Shown one piece after another: positions 20,054 through 29,864 of a stretch of 31,281 nt of DNA. The notes beneath the pieces are model-generated. The model did not search any database, was not told the origin of the DNA, and worked only from the letters and a program-made list of their open reading frames with translations. A program made the position numbers and the translations under genes. Every line of letters begins with the position of its first letter. Position 1 is the stretch's first letter. The DNA lies in contig CAXKVR010000014.1 of NCBI GenBank assembly GCA_964058845.1, forward strand, positions 1 through 31,281, read 5' to 3'. This DNA comes from Carex sylvatica. Lineage: Eukaryota; Streptophyta; Magnoliopsida; Poales; Cyperaceae.

Positions 20054-22152
20054 TTATTGTTCATCATTTGACCAGCTACTTTTGATCTTAGGTCCAGTAG
20101 GACCCTCTTCTCCAAGCACCTCATCAGGCAACCTCTCTATTGTCTTCTCTACTATCTCTCTCATCTTCTTAGGCAACACTTTCAATACCTTTTCAATCTC
20201 CTTAGTTGTATCATAGATTTTCTTGGGTCCCCATCTTCTCACATAATTCAACCACGCCACTTCCGGTAGGCCCAAAAAGTCGGCTGATACCAACTTAAAC
20301 CTCTCTCCGACATCTATCCTTGTACCTTTGGCTGTGTCATTTCTTATCCCAATTCCTGATTTTGAATAATCTCCTTGTAGTACTAATCCAGGTTTGGAAT
20401 AGAATGCATGGCCGTTTAGAGATGAATATGCCACAGGCCGGTTACCCCCTTCAAATTCAAGTTCCGGTGCATCAACCCAGGTACCGCCACCGTGCTCTGA
20501 GAAGTACATGCTTAGTAATTCCCCGGTGAAGTTGCTGATTCTCAGAGTAACATGCTCCCAGTCACCCACATGCTCTCCTATTTTGCCTAGAGATATGGTA
20601 AGAAATTTCACCTTGGCCCGAGAGTGTCCGTTAAACGGGTAGAAGACCCAAATAGCGATGTCGGTGCATGTTGCTCCAAGCATTGGTTTTACGTGCAAGT
20701 ACATCTCTGTTGAGGTGATGTCACCTTTCTTCACCATATCCTTCTGCGAGTCATTTGTCGGTAAGTCGATCCAGTACAAGTCATCACTCGATCCACCTTG
20801 GGGGAGATTTGAGCCGTCTGTTTCAATTTGCGTTGGCGTCTGGTTATCTTTTTGGTATAGAAGCGCGCCGTTTTTGAAAAACCAATTCACTGACGAAGGA
20901 AGATAGGTTTCATCTTGGTGGAGATAGACCCAAGGAGAAAAATTCTTCATTAAGGTTTCAATTTGGCAAAGAGTAGGCATGGAACTAGTAAAATCAGTAC
21001 TCTTGTTTTTCAAGCAAGCGAGAGTAGGCACAGTTGGAAAGCCATGGGATTGAACCAAGAATGCACCGACTGATATGCCGAATGCTTGGACGCCCCTAAT
21101 CGAAGGACTCAGAGGTAACACACTGATGCCATCTCTGTCACTACCCCAAATTGAGGCTTCGGCCTCACATTCATCGGTGAAATCATCCCTAACGCACCGG
21201 AATTCATCCGCAGACGGTTTCTCCGGTGTGTCAGTCACTGCCAAACCAACAACTCTGTAACCGTCGGGTGGGGATGGCAGCCAAAAGTTGGCACTGCCAC
21301 TCTGCTTAATATCTGAATTCTGGCTGCTCCAGATGAGAGTGAAGTCCAGCGGTGCCTTAAGAATAGGGACTGCTGCATTGGTGGCGTCTTTTGCGACAAG
21401 GATGTGACCCGAGAGAGGTTTGTTGTTGGTTTGTGCATAGTGGCCCAGAATAAAGAAGCCGGCAGGGAGTTGTGCGGGGCGGAAGAAGGAAATGCCAAGG
21501 TCGTCCGGGCCGCCTTGAAGGGCTGTCCACACCTTGGTGAAGGTCGACACTTGGTGCAACTGCAGGCCACCGGTGTCTATTAAACCGCTTCCAAATCCCT
21601 GATCTACACTAGTAGGAAGTAATACATAATAAGTATCAAACTAACTAATACAGGCCAACTAATTTGAGGGAAGCACAAGATAACTTGAATTATTTTTTAT
21701 CTACTCTGATTTTTAAATTAATAATGACAATTTTTTTTACTTCTAAATATTTGAGAACTGTATGTCTATTTTCTGAATGCACACGTTCATAACAAAATCT
21801 ACATATTTACGACTACGTCTTATTGCGCATCAAATATTTTTAAGTTCAGAACTGAACATAATTAAGTGCAAAGTTTAGCATGAGTTTGAATGTAAGCAAA
21901 AATTCTTATTGTCACGGGTTATCTGTAACACATGCGTTGAAAATGAATTGACAGTGGACGGTTATAAATGCTGGTAATAACTAAGCCTATTTATATAAAC
22001 AAATTACGGAATGGATATGATACTAATCAATCAAATAATGCATCAATATACATTTATGTACCTGAGTTCCATGATGGCAAAGGGGATGGGAAAGAAAAAG
22101 AAGTCTCAATTGGGAGAGGTCCCTTTTTCTTGGCAAAAAGGCAATTTTCCAT
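20054..22152 (-). CDS. DUF946 / Vps62-like protein, two exons
   Basis: The joined product is 546 residues. Exon 1 (22062-22152, 91 bp) starts at ATG 22150-22152 and encodes MENCLFAKKKGPLPIETSFS..., ending PLPSWNS. Exon 2 (20054-21603, 1,550 bp) continues DQGFGSGLIDTGGLQLHQ. The 458-bp intron has GTACAT and GTGTAG ends in phase 1. Total coding length is 1,641 bp, an exact multiple of three. Signature blocks of the plant family (PF06101) are present: WVYLHQDETYLPSSVNWFF (about 255-273), GDWEHVTLRISNF (377-389), EHGGGTWV (400-407), YSSLNGHAFY (423-432) and RRWGPKKIYD (486-495). The family is named after yeast Vps62, a vacuolar sorting factor, but the biochemical role in plants is not established. 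No stop or frameshift is seen, so the gene looks intact. Exon 2 alone has no ATG at its head. Confidence 0.93.
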
Positions 22153-22273
22153 GACTGATTTTGAAAAGAACAACTGGCTTAATTTATTTAGCTTGTGAAT
22201 ATAACTTATGTTTGCAAGTAGAAAAGAAAATAAGGATCGTTAAAAGAAAAGAGAAAGAATGGGGTTACTGATC

Positions 22274-22282
22274 ATTTATATC
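22274..22282 (-). promoter_or_regulatory. Candidate TATA box of the DUF946 gene
   Basis: GATATAAAT on the minus strand is about 122 bases before the ATG. The sequence downstream of it is pyrimidine-rich (TTCTTTCTCTTTTCTTTT), as in many plant leaders, giving a predicted 5' UTR of about 90 bases. This is inferred from position and composition only. Confidence 0.45.
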
Positions 22283-22393
22283 TTTTGAGGCTACTTATCT
22301 GTGGAACAGAGAACTCTCTTTCTTAAAATGGGCGGTTGGAACTTGAAACAAGTAAACTTGTGCGAACCAACTCACTTGCATCAAATAGGAGAG

Positions 22394-22505
22394 CAGAACT
22401 CTGTTATTCTAAATCAAACAGTTTATCTGTGTTGAGATCCGTGTATAAAAAAAATTCAACGGTCTGATTTTGAATAACAGAATCCTGTTCTTTTATTTGA
22501 AGAAC
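22394..22505. repeat. Small foldback upstream of the DUF946 gene
   Basis: The block gaactctgttattctaaatc is matched in inverted orientation by gattttgaataacagaatcc, giving a hairpin with a loop of about 50 bp. It could be a decayed MITE. No TSD was identified. Confidence 0.45.
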
Positions 22506-22530
22506 GGAATCGGATCCAAACTTGTGTATG

Positions 22531-22962
22531 AAAATTATGAGTGTACTGTACCGAATTGGGCTCAAAGATACAGTGATATCTTTGCTTTGACATTTTGGTT
22601 TCCTTACCAACTTAGAAGGCCCAAAAGAAAAGAAAAAATTAATCGGGGAAAATTAAATAATTCCTGAATGAATGATCGATTATTCCAGTATCCTTTTCCG
22701 GTTTTCCCAATCACAAGTGACGACAGCTTTATAATTGTTCAATTATCGATATGCACCAATAATGCTTGCTCATAAAAAAAGTGCTCCATTGATTCTTTTA
22801 TTATAATTATAAACAGGATGGAAAAAATTAGCATTTATATTCTCCAAACCAAGGTGCTCCATTGGTTCTTTTATTATTGTATTTTATTTTTTTGCCTTGA
22901 AGGTTGCCCTTAGGTGCGAAATGTATGTAAAGTATGAGTGTACTGTACCTAATTGGGCCTAG
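22531..22962. repeat. Diverged direct duplication upstream of the DUF946 gene
   Basis: Two short blocks recur. The block gagtgtactgtaccgaattgg (near 22539) recurs as gagtgtactgtacctaattgg near 22937. The block gtgctccattgattctttta (near 22780) recurs as gtgctccattggttctttta near 22854. These suggest old local duplications in the 5' flank. There is no coding content. Confidence 0.55.
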
Positions 22963-22989
22963 CAAGGCAAACATTGCATGATACCTTGG

Positions 22990-23658
22990 AAGCGAGTATT
23001 AGCAAGATGCACAAGAAATTCCAATTAATCAACGCTTTCAAGAAACATGCAAGTTATCTCCGGCCATAATGAATCATCAATTTCCGGAAAGAAAAAAAAG
23101 CATAAAAAAGGAACTAATATTGTAATGAAAGTATTAACAGGAAGTAAGAGTGTCAATGCGTACGGTAAGAATATGATGGAAATATTTTTATACCTATATA
23201 ATATCCTTACATATTAAATATTAATTCATATGTGTTCTATCTTTACCCACTAAGTTAGACAGATAACAAAACAAATAATATTATTATCGAATAAATTAAT
23301 AACATATAATAATATTATTAAATATATATACCTAATATCACAAAGTATAAAAAAAAAATTAATTTTATGCCATTTATAATTTGTATCACATTTTAAAATA
23401 AATTATTACTCAAATAAAATAATGTAAAAATGTTATATAAATCAATTTTATCTGAAATTACTAATTAAAAATATATATAAAATGTTGAAGAATTCAAATT
23501 TATAGTAAATTATTAAATAAAATATTTATATAAAATGTAATATAATCAATCTAAGATAAATAAAAACTAGAAACTACATATTAATGTATAGATAAAAGAA
23601 TTATTATGTATATTTTATATTTATTAATTACTCTATAAAGTGACGGATACAAAATAAT

Positions 23659-23660
<2 letters not shown>
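22990..23660. other. Intergenic, very AT-rich
   Basis: No gene, inverted repeat or tandem repeat of note until the TA microsatellite. Confidence 0.5.

Positions 23661-23661
<1 letters not shown>

Positions 23662-23704
<43 letters not shown>
23662..23704. repeat. (TA)n microsatellite
   Basis: About 21 uninterrupted TA units. Confidence 0.97.
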
Positions 23705-23707
<3 letters not shown>

Positions 23708-23710
23708 CCT

Positions 23711-23960
23711 ACTAGCATGCTACGCGTAGCATAGAGGGCCTCTGTGCAACGACTCAATATTTGACTTTTCAAAATCTTAACGGATGGTCCAAACTGTTCA
23801 TCTTGTTCTCCATATTAATATGTGTTTGGAGACCAAATTTTACAATTTTTTTTTTTACTATTTTTTTAGATTTATTGAAAATCGTTATTTTTTTATAGTC
23901 CAGATTTGCTTAAAACATCAATTTTCAATAAATCTAAAAAAATTAAACTAAGAAAAAATT
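23711..23960. mobile_element. Truncated palindromic element related to the MITEs at 7512 and 24527
   Basis: The left part contains GGAGACCAAATTTTACAATT, then TTTTTTACTATTTTTTTAG and an inner stem (agatttattgaaaatcg against gattttcaataaatct). This is the same order of blocks as in the two complete MITEs. The expected right arm after the inner stem is missing or too diverged, and the left terminus adjoins the TA repeat. It is therefore probably a broken copy of a related family. Confidence 0.5.
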
Positions 23961-24291
23961 TCACAAAAGAGCAACAAAAAAGTAAATGAAAATACGCAAA
24001 TTTTCATAAAATTTGTGAGTTATTAGCAAATAATTTGAGAAATTTTTTGAAAACCGAATAATATACGGATTGAGTCGCCAACGGTTCAAATTCAAATTAT
24101 TTGTGAATAATTTACGAATCTTATTGCTATAGTCGATGTCAAGTAAACATGTCATGTGCATTATAGTCCATATGCTGATATGCACATGCTATTTTAAACA
24201 ATAATCATTTATCGTCGTTGACTAATTCCACCACCAACCCATCAACAACTTAAGTAAACAATAATTATCGTCGCTGTTACTTGTTTGGTCA

Positions 24292-24373
24292 TCAATTTAA
24301 ATTTATCAATTCTGATCTTATTCACCATTAACTTTTTGTCATTGTAAGAACTGAATTGATAAATTTAAATTTA
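24292..24373. repeat. Short hairpin
   Basis: aatttaaatttatcaattctg and its inverted partner near 24348-24373 (gaattgataaatttaaattta) form a stem of about 20 bp. It has no known role. Confidence 0.55.
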
Positions 24374-24526
24374 TGAGCGTGGTGTGAGCATATGCTATTA
24401 TAGCAAAAATATAATGTTTCAAAATTTCAAGACGATCAAGAAATTAATATTATTTTACTGTTGATTTTACTATGGAATGTAACATATTTATTTTGTGTAG
24501 AAGATTTGGATATTGATATATTTGAA

Positions 24527-24920
24527 GAGTAGGGTTAAAATGCATCATTGGTTTTGTGCTCCAACTATACTCCACGTCTCTATCTTCATTTACAAAGTTC
24601 AAACAGTCGATCCGAACTGCTCAATATGATATTCATATTAAAATGTATTTATAGATCAAATTTTATATTTTTTGAATTTTTTTTACTATTTTTTTAGATA
24701 GGTACAAAATTACTATTTTGGGATGGTTCAGATGGAGTGATTTTGTACCTATCTAAAAAAATAGTAGAAAAATTAAAAATATAAAATTTGGTTTCTAAGC
24801 ACATTTTAATTTGAAGATCATGTTGAGCAGCTCGGATCGACTATTTAAATTTTTAAAATAGAGATAAAGATATAGGATATAATTAAAGCACAAAATCAAT
24901 GGTGCATTTTAACCCTACTC
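24527..24920. mobile_element. Palindromic Mutator-like MITE, 394 bp, perfect 9-bp TSD
   Basis: The ends are exact inverted repeats for 18 bp (GAGTAGGGTTAAAATGCA) and the arms pair imperfectly to the centre (ttagataggtacaaaat). The identical flanks atatttgaa lie at 24518-24526 and 24921-24929. The inner block AGATCAAATTTTATATTTTT followed by TTTTTTACTATTTTTTTAG parallels the MITEs at 7512 and 23711, although the outer ends differ. Confidence 0.9.
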
Positions 24921-24929
24921 ATATTTGAA

Positions 24930-25390
24930 TGGCTCGGCTTGTCAATCCACGCATGCGTAATTACAATTTTTGTACAAGTTATGTACAGAATAAGGGGTGA
25001 TGTTTAGATGGAAAATTATGGCGTAACTTTGTTAGAAGTCATTTTAAAGCCGGGGAAGGTACACTGTGGTGAGGCACTTCCAGTTTCCTGCTAAAAGAAA
25101 ATTGTGATTTTAAATTGAATCAATATGCATTGCCCAAAATGCAAAAAAAAATTATAAGTTCGAAATTACACAAGTTAAAAAAAAATCGTGATTTTAATCG
25201 TTGTCTCTGTATTTAGTTATTTATGTATTTTAAATTAGGTTCTTGAACTTCAGTTAGTCAATATCCTCTTAATTAGTTCTTGAACTTTAGTCAATTTTTT
25301 CATTCTAGCCTTAAATCCTCCTTACCAAAAGTCCATTAGCCGTGTAGTGAGAATTCTTCTCAATGTTAGATTTTCTTTATAGATTTTTTT
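24930..25390. other. Intergenic, no gene seen
   Basis: Contains two near-identical phrases, gttcttgaacttcagt (25241) and gttcttgaactttagt (25278), otherwise nothing supported. Confidence 0.45.
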
Positions 25391-25392
25391 TA

Positions 25393-25925
25393 AGATATTC
25401 GGATAAGGTTCATAAATTTTTTTTTTGGTTTGGAAGTTAGCGATTTTAGGTATCAACTAATAACTCTATTGAAAAAAAAACGTATTTATAATGAGTCGAA
25501 TGACGGTAATTTTTCATCTGCTCTTTTATTCTCATAAAATATTTTAAATTAATCTAATATTCTAACCACCATCTCGTTTCACGACTGGATCCTCATCTTC
25601 GACTATCACTGTACTTCGATGGCAACCGGATACTCACCGTCGCGCTACACTCTAAACTCCGATGATATTTCACTCTCAGCTCTGCTCAGCTTCAGTTCCT
25701 CTCCTATTCCTAATTCTCCTCTTCGCTCAAAAAAATAGAACTGAAAAAGAGGGAAGATAGAAAGAGAAGAGGAGGGTAATGACGGACTGACGGCCTTCAA
25801 AATCCAGCTTTTAAGTCGCCAATAAGATTCATTATTACCAATCAAACAATTATAAGAGAATCTATTCATAAATTGTAGCCTCCTTTTATTTATTTTTAGA
25901 TATTCGGATAAGGTTGCATGTCTCC
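25393..25925. repeat. 18-bp direct repeats flanking a 500-bp GC-richer segment
   Basis: agatattcggataaggtt occurs identically at 25393-25410 and 25908-25925. The enclosed DNA is less AT-rich than its surroundings around 25560-25810. On the minus strand it has a pyrimidine-rich leader-like stretch (25690-25790) and an open frame at 25645-25869 with no known domain. The whole could be an insertion with its duplication, a fragment of a host gene's 5' region, or chance duplication. Confidence 0.45.
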
Positions 25926-26060
25926 CGAAATTTTTAAATTTGACATACCTCGAAAAAAAATCAAATAACTATACTTTTCTATAAATTTTAAATTTAATAA
26001 CACCGCAATCTGTGTGGCAGACAATTTTTTGGTGTCTGCAATTACAGATGACAGGCAACA

Positions 26061-26771
26061 ATTTTATCAAATTTCCGAATTCAACACAACCGTTAATATA
26101 TTTATTTATTAATTTTCAAAAATGAGTGGAGAAATTTATAATTTGATATATTAGAAGGAATATTAAATAAAATAGATAAAATATTTTATAATTTAGATGT
26201 ACTATAAGAAATATTTTTCAGGTAGAATTTTTGGCCGCGGTAAAAAAAATTAAAAAATATTTTGGTGTGTTACTGAATTTTTTTGATAATGTTTTAGATC
26301 TGAGTTATTAATCCCAGTTAAAAAATCACTATTAAATATATAAAAAAATTATTGTGGTAGTACATTTAAATTCTAAGGTACTCCATTTATTTCTCTAGAA
26401 TTGATTTTAAGAATATATTAAAAAATTTAAAATAGATGGAGTACCTTAGAATTTGAATGTACTAGAAGAACTATGAGAATTTTTTTAAAACTCAAAAGTG
26501 ATTTTTGAACCGTGATCAATAACTCGGTTCAAAATATTTTTACTTTTTTTAGTAACGCAACAATAAATATTTTAATTTTTTTTACTGTCGCAAAAAATTA
26601 TGTCTAAAAAATATTTCGTATGACCTCTAATTTATCTAAATTCTAAGATATTTTATCTATTTTATTTAAAATTTATTCTAGTATTTCGAAATTAAGTTGC
26701 TCCATCTATTTTTAAAAATTAATAAAAAATATATTCAACGGTTGTGTTGAATATAGAAATCTTGATAAAAT
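26061..26771. repeat. 0.7-kb inverted repeat (hairpin) with arms of about 340 bp
   Basis: The left arm starts attttatcaa and the right arm ends ttgataaaat. Shared inner blocks include TTCAACACAACCGTT, AATAAAATAGATAAAATAT, CTAGTACATT-like sequence and GGTACTCCAT (26377) against ATGGAGTACC (26436). The arms meet at about 26411 with a short loop. There is no coding capacity. It is probably a foldback or MULE-type MITE, but no TSD was found because a hAT has inserted just beyond the right arm. Confidence 0.8.
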
Positions 26772-26787
26772 GGCTGTGACTTGTGAC

Positions 26788-27444
26788 CAGTGTAACAAAA
26801 TACGGTTTATGCGGCTGCATATGCGTATGTGGTTCCGAACCGCATAGAAAATTAATATGCGGTCTAATATGCGGTTCCGCATATGTGACTGCATATTCGG
26901 CCGCATAATTTTGACTGCATACCGCATATGATCCGCATATGAACCGCATATGATCCATATACCGCATATGATCCGCATATGAACCGCTTATAATCTGCAT
27001 GTGAACCGCATGTGAACCGCATATACCGCATGTGAACCGCATGTGAACCGCATATGAACCGCATATGATCCATGAACCACATGTGATCCGCATATGAACC
27101 GCATGTGAACCGCATATGATCCGCATATACCGCATATGAACCGCATATACCGCATATGATCCGCATATGAACCGCATATGATCCGCATAAAATTCTTGTT
27201 GTGAGACTTTTGAATTAGTAGATTTTAAAATATATATGCTTTTATTACCTTGTTGTTGTGTATTCTTATATCTACAAACATGTGTATTCTTATTCATGTT
27301 GTGAGATTATGCTTCAATGTATATATGAATTCTTATTTTAAAATCCGCATAAAAATCCGCATATGCGACCGTATACCGTATATGTGGTATGCGGTATGCG
27401 GTGGCCTTCTGCATACTGCATAGAAATCGTATTTTATAACACTG
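26788..27444. mobile_element. hAT element made of ATATGCGG-type repeats, 657 bp
   Basis: The terminus CAGTGTAACAAAATACG and the reversed right terminus CAGTGTTATAAAATACG match at 15 of 17 positions. The identical 8-bp flanks cttgtgac lie at 26780-26787 and 27445-27452. CAGTG ends with an 8-bp TSD identify hAT. Almost the entire left two-thirds is a repeat of a roughly 10-bp unit (CCGCATATGA or its complement), and the right 100 bp carry more copies. No transposase is encoded, so it would move only with an enzyme supplied in trans. Confidence 0.9.
26921..27188. repeat. Array of about 26 short CCGCATATGA units
   Basis: Units alternate between accgcatatgat, ccgcatatga, accgcatgtga and shortened forms such as accgcatat and ccatga, mostly 8-12 bp. 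CATATG is palindromic, so the array reads similarly on both strands. The open frames it creates on the minus strand (repeats of CGSYADHMR) are a by-product and not a gene. Confidence 0.93.
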
Positions 27445-27452
27445 CTTGTGAC

Positions 27453-27960
27453 CATGTCAAATTTATAGTTTACATAAGATAGACAAATTTTAATGGTTTA
27501 AATTCGTCATTTAAAACTGATTTGATAAATTTTAAACTTGAATTTATTAAGGAGCTAGATGAATTTAAGAACACCCTAGTTCTACTCTTCGGACATATCT
27601 CCGAATAAGTAGGTATCTAGCTAAATCAATCACCTGACATCGTTAGTCCGAATTACGTTAATAATTTTGTGCGTTTTTAACTTTATTTATTTTTATTTGT
27701 GAACTTGTTTGTGCATTAAGACTTTATTTATTTATATATTTTTTGTTTTACAAAATATCAAATTTCGTTCAGGATAATTTCGAACTAATTGCATTGTTCA
27801 ACGTCCTGTCCAGTGTCCTGTTAAATCTTTAAAGCTATATTTATATACTTTGAAGTACTACTTAGTATGTCTTTTAAATCAAAATTTTTGATTTTTTATA
27901 GCCCACACTTTTGATGACAACCTTCTGCTTCTAAGGGTCAGTAGCGCTTTTCTAGCGCGG
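27453..27960. other. Intergenic, no gene seen
   Basis: AT-rich sequence. No feature could be supported. Confidence 0.45.
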
Positions 27961-28314
27961 CTTTTTAAGTCTATAAACACTTAAAATTTTGTTTCTCAAA
28001 CTTTTATGTCTCTCTCTACAATTTTTTAAAATATTCATATCAAGTTTTTAAATCTTACAAGTTATTATTTTTTTATTATAGAAAAATTCCGTACACATTT
28101 TAAATTTTATTTTTTAAGCCTTTAAAATTTTCTCTATAATTTTTTAAAGTATTTGGATCAAGTCGTTAAACTTTATAAGTAACTTATTAAAAAAAAAAAT
28201 AACAATAAAATTTATAGGCACTTTATATTTGGTTCAAGTCTTTAAACCTCTGTTTACAATGCTTTAAAACTTTATAGTATCCATAAGTCTTTAAATCTTA
28301 TAGGTAACAATTCA

Positions 28315-29264
28315 CAAGGGCGGAACCAGGATTTGAATATAGGGAGAGGGGGAGGAGCTAAACGTCATTTATAAAAAAAAAATAATAAATAATTTTTTTA
28401 TAACACAAAATCTTTCGCTATTTGAGTTCGTAAAAAGATACAATAAATAACTAGCATCGATAAAACACCATGTCTATCAAAACTAAATTAAAAACATGAT
28501 CTCATCTGAAGTAATTTTATTAGCTATTTCCTTCTCAATATAAACAAATCATGTAGTCTCTAAAAAATTCGTCACCCATCTGATTTCAAAGCGCAGTTTT
28601 AACGAGCTTCATGGCTGAAAAATCTCGTTATGTAGTAGCAGTTGATACATGAAGAGTAGCAGTTAGTCGAAACAAGAATCTAATGTCTTTTTCTTAGACA
28701 TAATTTTATCCGTGTACAAATTATACATAAAAATGAATTATTATTTTTTAACACAAAATTACAATGAGTAATAATTTTAAAAAGTACAAACAAATGCAAA
28801 CCTTAAGTAAAACTAAATTTTGCAGCTCTTGTTTAACTTTATTTTCTAAATTTCTACGGAGAGCGCTCTGTGAGATTTCGCCGATTAATTAATTGATTAA
28901 TTTGTTCTTATTTTTTGGTGAACTGAAACTCTGGAAGAGATGCAGTACGTGGGATTTCTTTCTATCAATACATTTCGAGTTTCCTTTTTTTTTGTTTCCT
29001 TCACACGGTTGGCTTTTCAAATTTCATCATAAAGTTTTCTATTTTTTAATATTGAGACACGCAAATCAAGAAGTCAAAGAGGCAAATGGAAATCAAAAGA
29101 AAGTCAAAAAGTTGTCCTCAAAATTTATTATTAGACCCTCTAAATTTGTAATATTTTACAGATGTACAAAATAATAACATTTACTTAAACTTCTACATAC
29201 TTAATTAAAAAAAAAATGTAAGAGTAGCTTAGCATCCCTTATAATATACTATGTTCCGCCACTA
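28315..29264 (-). mobile_element. hAT (TTF-type) transposon remnant, 950 bp
   Basis: The left terminus CAAGGGCGGAACCAGG pairs with the reversed right terminus TAGTGGCGGAACATAG over the GGCGGAAC core. The flanks acaattca (28307-28314) and acaactca (29265-29272) differ at one base, consistent with an old 8-bp TSD. A transposase fragment on the minus strand (28496-28660) identifies the family. The remaining interior is AT-rich, and a 93-codon frame on the plus strand (28893-29174) shows no domain. Confidence 0.78.
28496..28660 (-). pseudogene. TTF-type hAT transposase, dimerisation domain remnant
   Basis: On the minus strand the sequence reads HVSTATT, stop, RDFSAMKLVKTAL, stop, NQMGDEFFRDYMIC, and after a frameshift IEKEIANKITSDEIM. 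This matches the C-terminal block of plant TTF-type zinc finger hAT transposases, where the consensus reads roughly ATTERxFSAMK...LRN.MGD. At least two nonsense changes and one frameshift make it non-functional. Confidence 0.75.
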
Positions 29265-29399
29265 ACAACTCATCTTTTTATAATAAAAGTCCGTAGACAC
29301 TTAAAATTTGTTTCTCATGCCTTTAAACTTTTGTCTCCAATTCTTTAAAAATATTTGTGTCAAGCCTAACAATTATCTCTACTTAAAGATCCTAGATTC

Positions 29400-29864
29400 A
29401 AAATCCACACATAAATTCTTTGATAAATATTAAATAAAAATTAAATAAACTAGACCTCCACGTTTATTAATTAAAAAATATATATTTTAGCAATTATTAA
29501 GAGCACTATATGTTGTCTCTATGGTCCTCCCATTAATTTTGCTTATGTTTTGAATTGACGTAGTAACCTAAATCGAATAAAAAGGGATCCGTATTCTCTT
29601 ATGTACCGTAAAAGATGTCCTCACTTTACAGTTTGAAGTTAATTCGAAGTTAATTCTTGAGTCTGTCCGACAAATTATTGGAATAGTGGAAAAGTGAAAA
29701 AAAGTGAAATTTGGAATAAGCTTAAATTTCTCACTATTTCGGTTGTGTTTGATTGATGATAAAAGAATGAAATAGTGAAAGAGTAAAAGAGCATATTTTT
29801 TTATTTATATCCAAAAAAATATATAAATTTAAAAAACTAACCAAACCTTTATTTCTAAAACTAT
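29400..29864. other. Intergenic, no gene seen
   Basis: AT-rich sequence. The segment 29730-29800 repeats phrases such as gaaatagtga, but no defined structure was found. Confidence 0.45.

Larger units (their letters stand above)
27968..29380. repeat. Diverged tandem array (period about 115 bp), split by a hAT
   Basis: Four related units start near 27968, 28084, 28210 and 29290. Each has a pattern like ACTTAAAATTTTGTTTCTCA, then TTTAAACTTTTGTCTC, CAATTTTTTAAA-ATATT and TCAAGT. The first three are adjacent, and the fourth follows the 950-bp transposon inserted at 28315-29264. Identity between units is modest. Confidence 0.65.

Noticed and set aside
20320..21570. Several frames on both strands inside the DUF946 exon
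   Set aside because: They are shadows of the conserved main frame and match no known domain.
26719..27297. Long overlapping minus-strand frames with CGSYADHMR-like repeats
   Set aside because: They are translations of the short-unit hAT array, open in several frames because the unit lacks stops. There is no independent coding evidence.
28893..29174. 93-codon plus-strand frame
   Set aside because: It lies within an AT-rich part of a dead hAT, with no family resemblance.
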